Shown here: positions 17,863-25,042 of the stretch, piece by piece
Layout of the letters: each line of letters opens with the position of its first letter
Position numbering within the stretch: position 1 is the first letter of the stretch
Source of the DNA: Streptomyces olindensis
GTDB lineage: Bacteria > Actinomycetota > Actinomycetes > Streptomycetales > Streptomycetaceae
Reading direction: 5' to 3'
Assembly: GCA_000696115.1 (NCBI GenBank)
Contig: JJOH01000037.1
Span: forward strand, 1-38,410
DNA: 38,410 bases
Made by a program: the position numbers and the translations under genes
Notes under the pieces: model-generated
What the model was told of the DNA's origin: nothing
The model's input: only the letters and a program-made list of their open reading frames with translations
Databases searched by the model: none

Positions 17863-17906
17863 AGAGTAGACCTGGGGGATCAATTTGGGCAGACGGTATG
17901 CAAATT
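17863..17906 (-). promoter_or_regulatory. Leaderless promoter with AATTTG-N13-CAAATT operator
   Basis: TACTCT (17863-17868) sits 6 bases before the SCO2584-like GTG. An inverted repeat AATTTG/CAAATT (17882-17887 and 17901-17906) covers the expected -35 position, where the -35 itself is poor. A regulator binding there would control access; its identity is unknown. Confidence 0.45.
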
Positions 17907-18025
17907 CATCCGCCGGTTGAGACGGCTTCCACGGGGTCGGCGACGGCGCGCGCCCGGGCGGCCCGCGCCTGCCGCACGCATATGCGCCGCTCGGCATACC
18001 TCCGCGTGCCGGCGCCTGACGTGGC

Positions 18026-19312
18026 TCAGCGGCGGACGTGGCCGTCCCCGGTCACGATGTACTTCGTGCTGGTCAGCTCCGGGAGGCCCATCGGGCCGCG
18101 GGCGTGCAGCTTCTGCGTGGAGATGCCGATCTCGGCGCCGAAGCCGAACTGGCCGCCGTCGGTGAAGCGGGTGGAGGCGTTGACGGCGACCGTGGTCGAG
18201 TCGACCAACTGGGTGAAGCGGCGGGCCGCCTGCTGGGAGGTCGTCACGATGGCCTCGGTGTGGCCGGAGGTCCACAGCCGGATGTGCTCGACGGCCTTGT
18301 CCAGGGAGTCGACCACGGCCGCGGCGATGTCGTACGACAGGTACTCCGTCTCCCAGTCCTCGGCGGTCGCCTCGACGACGGTGGCCTTGGAGTCCTTGGC
18401 GTAGGCCTGCACGCGCTCGTCGGCGTGGACGGTGACCCCGGCCTCCGCGAGGGCGTCCAGGGCGCGGGGGAGGAACTCGGCGGCGATGTCCTGGTGGACC
18501 AGGAGGGTCTCGGCGGCGTTGCAGACGCCGACCCGCTGGGCCTTGGAGTTGATCAGGATCTCGACGGCCATGTCGAGGTCGGCCTGGGCGTCGACGTAGA
18601 CGTGGCAGTTGCCGGTGCCGGTCTCGATGACCGGGACGACGGACTCCTGGACGACCGTGTTGATCAGGGAGGCGCCGCCGCGCGGGATGAGGACGTCGAC
18701 CAGGCCGCGGGCGCGCATCAGCTCGCGCACGCTGTCGCGGCTCTCGCCGGGGACGAGCTGGATGGCGTCGGCGGGCAGCCCGGCGCCGCCCACGGCGTCG
18801 CGCAGGACGCGCACGAGGGCCGTGTTGGACTGGTAGGCCGAGGAGGAGCCGCGCAGCAGGACCGCGTTGCCGGACTTCAGGCAGAGGGCGGCGGCGTCGA
18901 CGGTGACGTTCGGCCGGCCCTCGTAGATGATCCCGACGACGCCGAGCGGCACCCGGACCTGGCGCAGGTCGATGCCGTTGGGCAGCGTGGAGCCGCGGAC
19001 GACCTCGCCGACCGGGTCGGGCAGGGCGGCGACGTCGCGCACGTCGGAGGCGATGGCGCGGACCCGCTCCGGGGTGAGCGTGAGCCGGTCGATCATGCCC
19101 TCGCTGATGCCGGCCTCTCGGGCCTTGGTGACGTCCTTGGCGTTGGCCTCGACGATCTCGCTCGTACGGACCTCCAGCGCGTCCGCGATGGCGAGCAGCG
19201 CGTCGTCCTTCTCGGCCCGCGGCAGTGGCGCGAGGCTCGCGGCGGCGGCCTTGGCGCGGTAGGCGGCCTCGGTGACCGGGGACATCGAGTCGTACGGAGA
19301 GAGCGTGGTCAT
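18026..19312 (-). CDS. proA: Gamma-glutamyl phosphate reductase
   Basis: 428 aa, normal length. Second step of proline synthesis: NADPH-dependent reduction of glutamyl-5-phosphate to the semialdehyde. Motifs are VPLGVVGIIYEGRPNVTVDA, GNAVLLRGSSSAYQSN, IPRGGASLI and the catalytic Cys in KAQRVGVCNAAETLLV. The C-terminus contains FTDGGQFGFGAEIGIST. Unlike many bacteria, proA and proB are not adjacent: a small gene lies between them. TACCCT 6 bases before the ATG with GTGAAC 17 bases above indicates a leaderless mRNA from its own promoter. Confidence 0.97.
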   Translation of the reverse strand: MTTLSPYDSMSPVTEAAYRAKAAAASLAPLPRAEKDDALLAIADALEVRTSEIVEANAKDVTKAREAGISEGMIDRLTLTPERVRAIASDVRDVAALPDPVGEVVRGSTLPNGIDLRQVRVPLGVVGIIYEGRPNVTVDAAALCLKSGNAVLLRGSSSAYQSNTALVRVLRDAVGGAGLPADAIQLVPGESRDSVRELMRARGLVDVLIPRGGASLINTVVQESVVPVIETGTGNCHVYVDAQADLDMAVEILINSKAQRVGVCNAAETLLVHQDIAAEFLPRALDALAEAGVTVHADERVQAYAKDSKATVVEATAEDWETEYLSYDIAAAVVDSLDKAVEHIRLWTSGHTEAIVTTSQQAARRFTQLVDSTTVAVNASTRFTDGGQFGFGAEIGISTQKLHARGPMGLPELTSTKYIVTGDGHVRR

Positions 19313-19318
19313 GAGGGA

Positions 19319-19347
19319 AGGGTAGTGCGCGGAGCGGGTCCGTTCAC
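19319..19347 (-). promoter_or_regulatory. proA: Leaderless proA promoter
   Basis: GTGAAC (19342-19347), 17-base spacer, TACCCT (19319-19324), then 6 bases to the ATG. The best formed of the leaderless promoters in the window. Confidence 0.65.
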
Positions 19348-19418
19348 GGCGTGTTCCACACCCCGAGACACTTACCGAGACGCTTGCCGAAACACTTCCC
19401 GGGACCGGCCGGACCGGT

Positions 19419-19886
19419 TCAAAACGGATGCACGCCGACCGGTGACGCCGGCGGCGGCCCGTATCCCTCGGCGATGCGCTGGTGGTAGGTCGCGCGGTCG
19501 ATGACCTCCAGGCCGACGATCTCCCAGGGCGGCAGCCCGGCGGTCTGCCGGTGCTCGCCCCACAGGCGCAGGGCGACGGCGGCCGCGTCGTGCAGGTCGC
19601 GGGCCTCCTCCCAGTAGCGGATCTCCGCGTGGTCGACGGCGTACCGGCTGGTCAGGAGGAAGGGGTGGTCGTGGGCGAGCTGCTCCAGGGCGCGCCGGAC
19701 CTCGGGGAGCGGGGCCTCCTTGCCGGAGACGCTGAGGGTGACATGCCACAGGCGGGGGGTGTCCGCGGGTTCCTCGCCCTCGAACCGGTCCCCGGCCGCC
19801 ACACTGGTCAGGGCTCGCTCGTCACCGGCCGCGCGAGAGCCGGTACCACCACGGGACGCCGGCGTCCCAGGGCGCACTCGTCTCAC
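19419..19886 (-). CDS. Conserved hypothetical protein between proA and proB
   Basis: 155 aa from a GTG with AAGGAGG 6 bases upstream, a strong ribosome site. About 45 polar residues precede a compact domain beginning RLWHVTLSVSGKEAPLPEV, then SRYAVDHAEIRYWEEARDLH and PPWEIVGLEVIDRATYHQR. The HVTLS segment is reminiscent of 2H-phosphoesterase HxTx strands, but no second HxT/S motif is visible, so I do not call it an enzyme. Conserved placement between proA and proB is how I remember the S. coelicolor order. Confidence 0.75.
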   Translation of the reverse strand: MRRVRPGTPASRGGTGSRAAGDERALTSVAAGDRFEGEEPADTPRLWHVTLSVSGKEAPLPEVRRALEQLAHDHPFLLTSRYAVDHAEIRYWEEARDLHDAAAVALRLWGEHRQTAGLPPWEIVGLEVIDRATYHQRIAEGYGPPPASPVGVHPF

Positions 19887-20023
19887 GACGGCCTCCTTCG
19901 CTCAGTGGCGCCGCTCGTGGCGCTGCTGCGGAACAGTTCCCTGGGACAAAGTTGAGCAGGCCGCAAGGGATCGCGTGGCGGTTTTGCGGAACGTCCACCA
20001 CCGGGGACGGACGTTTCGACACA

Positions 20024-21151
20024 TTACGGGTGCAGGACCACCAGGTCGTCCCTGTGTACGACCTCACGTTCGTACGCGGGTCCGAGTTCGCGCGCCAGTT
20101 CCCGGGTCGAGCGGCCGATCAGCCGGGGGATCTCCTTGGCGTCGAAGTTGACCAGACCGCGGGCCACCGCGTGCCCTGCGGCGTCGCGCAGCTCGACGGG
20201 GTCACCGGCGCTGAACTCGCCCTCGACGGCGGCGATCCCGGCCGGCAGCAGCGACTTGCGGCGGTCCACGACGGCCTGCACGGCGCCGTCGTCCAGGGTG
20301 AGCGCGCCCTGCGGGGTGGAGGCGTGCTGGAGCCACAGCAGCCGGTCGGCGGAGCGCTTGCCGGTGGGGTGGAAGTAGGTGCCGGTGTCCTGGCCGGTCA
20401 GGGCGTCGGCCGCGTGGATCGCGCTGGTGAGGACGACGGGGACGCCGGCGGCCGCGGCGATCCGGGCGGCCTCGACCTTGGTGACCATGCCGCCGGTGCC
20501 GACGCCGGCCTTGCCCGCGCTGCCGATCTCGACCTCCGCGAGGTCGGAGGGGTCGCGCACCTCGGCGATGCGGGAGGTGCCGGGCTTCGCGGGGTCCCCG
20601 TCGTAGACGCCGTCCACGTCGGACAGCAGGACCAGCAGGTCGGCGTGGACGAGGTGGGCGACCAGGGCGGCGAGGCGGTCGTTGTCGCCGAAGCGGATCT
20701 CGTCCGTGGCGACGGTGTCATTCTCGTTGACGATCGGGAAGGCCCCCATCGCCAGCAGCTTGTCGAGGGTGCGCGAGGCGTTGCGGTGGTGGGCGCGGCG
20801 GCTCATGTCGTCGGAGGTCAGGAGCACCTGGCCGACGCGGACGCCGTAGCGGGCGAAGGAGGCGGTGTAGCGGGCGACCAGCAGGCCCTGGCCGACGCTG
20901 GCGGCGGCCTGCTGCCGGGCCAGGTCCTTGGGGCGGCGGCGCAGGCCCAGCGGGGCCAGCCCGGCGGCGATGGCGCCCGAGGAGACCAGGACGATCTCGC
21001 GCTCGCCTCCGCTGCGGACCTTGGCGAGCACGTCGACCAGCGCGTCCACGCGGTCCGCGTCCAGGCCGCCGGAGGCGGTGGTCAGCGAGGAGGACCCGAC
21101 CTTGACGACGATCCTGCGGGCCTCGCCCACGGCCTGCCTTGCCCCTGCCAC
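20024..21151 (-). CDS. proB: Glutamate 5-kinase with PUA domain
   Basis: 375 aa from the GTG at 21151 with GAGGGGACGG upstream; a TTG start 15 codons earlier is possible but overlaps the region where TAGATT (21195-21200) would place the transcription start. First step of proline synthesis, phosphorylating glutamate. The amino-acid kinase domain has RRIVVKVGSSSLT, LVSSGAIAAG, NENDTVATDEIRFGDND and GTGGMVTKVEAA; a PUA domain follows (ALTLDDGAVQAVVD onward, with AAVEGEFSAGDPVEL). This kinase is normally feedback-inhibited by proline. Confidence 0.97.
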   Translation of the reverse strand: MAGARQAVGEARRIVVKVGSSSLTTASGGLDADRVDALVDVLAKVRSGGEREIVLVSSGAIAAGLAPLGLRRRPKDLARQQAAASVGQGLLVARYTASFARYGVRVGQVLLTSDDMSRRAHHRNASRTLDKLLAMGAFPIVNENDTVATDEIRFGDNDRLAALVAHLVHADLLVLLSDVDGVYDGDPAKPGTSRIAEVRDPSDLAEVEIGSAGKAGVGTGGMVTKVEAARIAAAAGVPVVLTSAIHAADALTGQDTGTYFHPTGKRSADRLLWLQHASTPQGALTLDDGAVQAVVDRRKSLLPAGIAAVEGEFSAGDPVELRDAAGHAVARGLVNFDAKEIPRLIGRSTRELARELGPAYEREVVHRDDLVVLHP

Positions 21152-21452
21152 GTCGCCGTCCGTCCCCTCACTCCGATGCGGTCGCTCACCAGGCAATCTA
21201 CGGGACGGCCGGAGGGGACGCGGCCCCGGTCCACGCTACGGACGGTACGGCCCGCGTCACGGGACGACGGCCACGCCCTCGCGGTGAGGGACGCGGGCCG
21301 TCACACCCCCACGCTCCGTGCGCCGGGCGACCCCCCGCACGCACCGGCCCCCGCCCTCCCCCGCTCCCCGGACACGCGCGTGTCGTCAGGAGGTCGCCGC
21401 GCGTTAACCCGGACGGCCGACCTGGGCCGCCCCGACGCTCCTGGAGACCGCA
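21152..21452. other. Divergent intergenic region proB / TagF-like gene
   Basis: 301 bases without a convincing gene. It holds the proB leader with a TAGATT -10 candidate (minus, 21195-21200) and the promoter and GGAG ribosome site (21442-21445) of the plus-strand TagF-like gene. No other structure stands out. Confidence 0.5.
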
Positions 21453-23489
21453 GTGCCCGTACCCCTCCCCCGCCCACCGGCCCTGTTGAAGGGGCTGGTC
21501 GCCTTCGTCCTGGCCGCCGCGTTCGCCGCCCAGGCGGTCGCGGCGCTGCTGCCCCACGTCCCGCTGCTGCTCGCCGCGACAGCCGTCTCCCTGGCTACCG
21601 AGGGCGCCCTGTACCGGTGGCAGCGCGGGGTGCTGTCGCTGTTCGCCAAGTCGCACGCGGACATCACCGTGCGGCACGTCCTGCGGGACCTGCTGCTGGT
21701 CGTGGCCCTGCTGCGGCTCGGCGAGCAGGACCGGGAGACGGTGTACGCACCGCTGGTCGCCGGGCTGCTCGCGTTCTACGTGCTGCACTGCGCGATCCAG
21801 GCGGTCTCCGTGCTGGTGCGCCGCACCCGCACCCTGCCGGTGGTGACCCGGAACATCGACGCCTCGGTGCTGCGGCTGTCCCCGGCGCCGTCCGTGCTGC
21901 TGCGCCGCCCCGGCCACCGGCTGCTGGTGTTCGGCCTGCCGGCGACGGCCGGGCTGCTGGCGTCCGTGCCGGGCGACCGGCCGGTGTACGCGGCGGCGGG
22001 CGTCGCGCTCTCCCTCGCCCTCGCGCTCACCGGCCTCGGCGCGCTGCTGCTCCGGCTGCTGCCGGGACGCCGCCCGGCCGGCGAGCAAGAGGTGCTCGAG
22101 TGGTTCGACGGGTGGCTGGCCGCGTACCGGCCGACCGTCGGCCTGTACTTCTCCGGCGGCGCCTCCTCGGCCTACCAGGCGAACATGTGGCTGGAGCCGC
22201 TCGCGAAGCTGGACGGCAGACCGGTCATCGTGCTGCGCGAGCGGTTCATGGTGCAGAAGATCGCCGCGACGGACATCCCGATCGTGTGCCTGCCGAAGGT
22301 GTCCACGCTGATGCGGCTGGAGCACTCCACGCTCCAGGTCCTCATCCACCCGTCGAACTCCGGCAAGACCTCGCAGGTGCTGCGCATCCCCACGATCAAG
22401 CACACCTTCGTCAACCACGGCGAGAGCGACAAGCTGTCCTCGTGCAACCCGTACGCGAAGGCGTACGACGAGGTGTGGGTGGCCGGCCCGGCGGCCCGCG
22501 AGCGGTACGCGCTGGCCGAGGTCGGCGTCGAGGACAAGGACGTGGTGGAGACGGGCCGCCCGCAGCTGGACGGCGTGACGCCCTACGCGGGCCCGCCGAC
22601 GGGGACGTGGACGACGGTCCTGTACGCGCCGACCTGGGAGGGCTGGGACGGCAACCCCGGCAACACCTCGGTCGTGGAGGCCGGCGAGAACCTCGTGCGG
22701 GCGCTGCTCGCCGACCCGGGCGTGCGGCTGCTGTACAAGCCGCATCCGCTGACGGGGTCGGTGGACCCGCGCGCGGGCGCCGCCGATCTGCGCATCCGGG
22801 AGCTGATCCGGGCGGCCAACCGGGAGCGGGGCGAAGCGCGTCCCCCGGCCGGTGCGGACCTGGCCGCCTGCGCCGCCGAGCTGGACCGACTCACCACGTC
22901 GGTCTTCCGGGCGGGGGCCGACACCGTGGAGCGGATGCTGGTGCAGTCGGCGCCGGAGCCGGGCCGCGCGGAGGCGGTGGCGCGGGCGACGGCGGCGTGG
23001 GAGGAGGCGTACTGGGCCTCGCTGCCGGAGGGTGAGCACCAGGTGGTCACGGACGCGCGGCCCGCGCTGTACTCCTGCTTCAACGTGTCCGACCTGCTGA
23101 TCAGCGATGTGTCGAGCGTGATCAGCGACTTCCTGGCGAGCGGGAAGCCGTACGCGGTCGCCAACACCAGCGGGCTGCCCGAGGACGCCTTCCGTGCGGC
23201 GTTCCCGACGGTGGCGGCGGCGACGGTGCTCACGCCGGACGCGGCCGGGGTGCCCGAGCTGCTGGAGGCCGTCCGGCACCCGGAGAAGGACGGACTGGCC
23301 GAGGCGCGGGCCGAGTTGAAGCTGCGCCTGCTGGGGCCGGCCGAGCCGTCGTCGCAGGAGCGGTTCGGCGAGGCCGTACGGGCGCTGTGCGCGAAGGCCC
23401 GGGACCACCGGGCCCGGGTGGCGGAGCGCCTGGCCGCGGAACTGCCCGGCCAGCGCACGGAGGCGGCGGTCCCGGCCGCACCGCGCTGA
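21453..23489 (+). CDS. Membrane TagF-like polyol-phosphate transferase (1)
   Basis: 678 aa from GTG at 21453, GGAG 7 bases upstream. About 200 N-terminal residues contain several membrane segments (AFVLAAAFAAQAVAALL, LLLVVALLRL, AGVALSLALALTGLGALLL), then a CDP-glycerol glycerophosphotransferase-type GT-B domain: YFSGGASSAYQANMWLE, NHGESDK (H322, likely catalytic), YAPTWEGW, LLYKPHPLTG and DLLISDVSSVISDFLASGK. Such enzymes (TagF, TarL) extend teichoic acid chains with glycerol or ribitol phosphate from CDP-activated donors. About 90 helical residues between KPHP and DVSS look inserted. It is a paralogue of the gene at 25043-27151 but on the opposite strand. Confidence 0.88.
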   Translation: MPVPLPRPPALLKGLVAFVLAAAFAAQAVAALLPHVPLLLAATAVSLATEGALYRWQRGVLSLFAKSHADITVRHVLRDLLLVVALLRLGEQDRETVYAPLVAGLLAFYVLHCAIQAVSVLVRRTRTLPVVTRNIDASVLRLSPAPSVLLRRPGHRLLVFGLPATAGLLASVPGDRPVYAAAGVALSLALALTGLGALLLRLLPGRRPAGEQEVLEWFDGWLAAYRPTVGLYFSGGASSAYQANMWLEPLAKLDGRPVIVLRERFMVQKIAATDIPIVCLPKVSTLMRLEHSTLQVLIHPSNSGKTSQVLRIPTIKHTFVNHGESDKLSSCNPYAKAYDEVWVAGPAARERYALAEVGVEDKDVVETGRPQLDGVTPYAGPPTGTWTTVLYAPTWEGWDGNPGNTSVVEAGENLVRALLADPGVRLLYKPHPLTGSVDPRAGAADLRIRELIRAANRERGEARPPAGADLAACAAELDRLTTSVFRAGADTVERMLVQSAPEPGRAEAVARATAAWEEAYWASLPEGEHQVVTDARPALYSCFNVSDLLISDVSSVISDFLASGKPYAVANTSGLPEDAFRAAFPTVAAATVLTPDAAGVPELLEAVRHPEKDGLAEARAELKLRLLGPAEPSSQERFGEAVRALCAKARDHRARVAERLAAELPGQRTEAAVPAAPR

Positions 23490-23512
23490 CGGACAGGACG
23501 ACGGGACGAACC

Positions 23513-23544
23513 GCGGGGCCACTGGAGGAATCCGGTGGCCCCGC
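23513..23544. terminator. Hairpin between convergent TagF-like and GT2 genes
   Basis: GCGGGGCCAC/GTGGCCCCGC arms (10 bp) around a 12-base loop, 24 bases after the TagF-like stop. Confidence 0.7.
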
Positions 23545-23629
23545 ACCGCTGTCGGCGTGGCGTCGGCGCCTGCCTGCGGTCACCGGCCGCACGTCGCCCA
23601 CGCAGGCCCGGCGCCGGCGCCGCCCACGG

Positions 23630-24838
23630 TCACGCCGCCGGCCGCACCTCGCGTGAGTGCAGTACCCGGCGCGCCTTGCGCACCGCACGCCGCATGAACG
23701 TGTCCACGCCGCCCTCGCGGTAGCCCGGGAAGGCGCGGGCCTCGCGCGGTTCGGCGAGGTACACCGAGTCGGGGATGCCCGCGGCCCGGTCGCGGAAGTG
23801 CGGGTAGACCAGGTAGACCCGGCGGCCCTTCCTCTCCAGGAGGGCCGCCGCCTGCTTCTTGGCCTTCACGAACTTCACGACGTCCAGCAGCAGTTCGGGG
23901 CGCTGCTCGGCGACCAGGTGCAGGCGCAGCCGCTCGTGGACCTTCAGGCGCTGGGCGACGCCCTCCGTCCAGTAGGCGTCCATCAGCGGCTTGGCCAGCT
24001 CGAACTTGTGCCGGCGGATCTCCTCGCTGTCCGTGAGGTACTTGGGCCCGAACTGCGGCAGCAGGGTGACGAGGAAGGGCCGGATCATCAGCTGGTCGCG
24101 CCGGCCGCCCGCCGGGAGGTGCTCGGCGATGAGGTTCATCAGGGCGCGCGCGGAGTCGAAGCGCAGTGTGTAACTGCCGCTCTTGGTCACGTGCTTGCCG
24201 TCGTCACGGCCCACCAGGTAGTAGCAGGTGTGGTCGGCGACCACGGAGACGCCGTCCGCCCGCAGGTACGCCTCCATGGTGAACAGCGCGTCCTCGCCGG
24301 TGAACAGCGACTCGTCGAACCGCATGCCGTGCCGCTCCAGCAGCTCACGGCGGAACAGCTTCTGCGCGCTGAGCGTGAACTTGATGTTGGAGGAGAAGAC
24401 GTCCGTCCGCTCCACCGTCTTCCCCCACATGGACTTCGGCGCGGAGCGGTTGACGCCCTCGACCTTGCCGAGGACGACGTCCGTGCCGGCGCGGTCGGCC
24501 ATGGCGACCATCCGCTCCAGGGCCTCGGGGCCCAGCCGGTCGTCGGCGTCGAGGAAGAAGACGTAACGTCCGCTCGCCTTGCCGAGGCCGACGTTGCGCG
24601 GGCCGCTGGGGCCGCCGGAGTTCTGCTGCCGGACCACCAGGACGTGCATGGGAGCGCGCTCGGCGAACTCCTCCAGGTACTCCCCCGTGCCGTCCGTCGA
24701 TCCGTCGTCCACCGCGATGACCTCGATGCGCTCCGGATCGAGGGTCTGTGCCTCGACGGACGCGAGGCACTCGATCAGGTACGGCATCGCTTCGTACGCC
24801 CCGATGATCACACTCACATCAGGCTGCGCAACGGTCAC
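23630..24838 (-). CDS. Family 2 glycosyltransferase
   Basis: 402 aa from a GTG with GGGGGAAA upstream. GT-A fold: VSVIIGAYEAMPYLIECLAS opening, VDDGSTDG (43-50), NSGGPSGPRNVGLGKASG, and FLDADD (95-100), the metal/UDP-binding DxD. TGEDALFTMEAYLRA follows. The C-terminal 170 residues are basic and helical, without membrane segments, ending RKARRVLHSREVRPA. Related enzymes add sugars to or build the backbone of teichoic-type polymers. It is flanked by both TagF-like genes, so a role in the same glycopolymer is likely; donor and acceptor sugars cannot be read from sequence. Confidence 0.93.
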   Translation of the reverse strand: MTVAQPDVSVIIGAYEAMPYLIECLASVEAQTLDPERIEVIAVDDGSTDGTGEYLEEFAERAPMHVLVVRQQNSGGPSGPRNVGLGKASGRYVFFLDADDRLGPEALERMVAMADRAGTDVVLGKVEGVNRSAPKSMWGKTVERTDVFSSNIKFTLSAQKLFRRELLERHGMRFDESLFTGEDALFTMEAYLRADGVSVVADHTCYYLVGRDDGKHVTKSGSYTLRFDSARALMNLIAEHLPAGGRRDQLMIRPFLVTLLPQFGPKYLTDSEEIRRHKFELAKPLMDAYWTEGVAQRLKVHERLRLHLVAEQRPELLLDVVKFVKAKKQAAALLERKGRRVYLVYPHFRDRAAGIPDSVYLAEPREARAFPGYREGGVDTFMRRAVRKARRVLHSREVRPAA

Positions 24839-24905
24839 GTTTCCCCCTAGTCAATGGGATATTCCCCCCGTATCGCCTCATTCGCTACTTGGTAGACGAG
24901 TGATC

Positions 24906-24951
24906 GAGGCAAGCGGTTGCCTCAAACACACGTGTTAGTGAGACACCTCAC
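24906..24951 (-). promoter_or_regulatory. Two inverted repeats upstream of the GT2 gene
   Basis: GAGGCAA-N4-TTGCCTC (24906-24923) and GTGAG-N4-CTCAC (24938-24951) in a locally AT-rich leader, with ACACGTGT between them. They look like operator sites for the glycosyltransferase promoter; regulator unknown. Confidence 0.4.
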
Positions 24952-24983
24952 ACGGTGAACCCACAGGAATCGGGAAAGCGAAA

Positions 24984-25023
24984 GGGTTCGGCCCCCGAGG
25001 AAGACTCCTCGGGGGCCGAACCC
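24984..25023 (-). terminator. 18-bp terminator after the second TagF-like gene
   Basis: Perfect arms GGGTTCGGCCCCCGAGGA and complement with a 4-base loop, 19 bases past the stop, followed on the minus strand by CTTTCGCTTTCC. Confidence 0.88.
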
Positions 25024-25042
25024 CTCAGCGGGCGGCGGCAGT

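Noticed and set aside
21196..21196. TTG as the proB start
   Set aside because: A TAGATT -10 candidate overlaps it and a better GTG with a purine-rich ribosome site lies at 21151.
19952..23035. 1027-codon plus-strand frame across proB and TagF-like gene 1
   Set aside because: Runs antisense to proB and out of frame with the TagF-like gene; shadow coding only.
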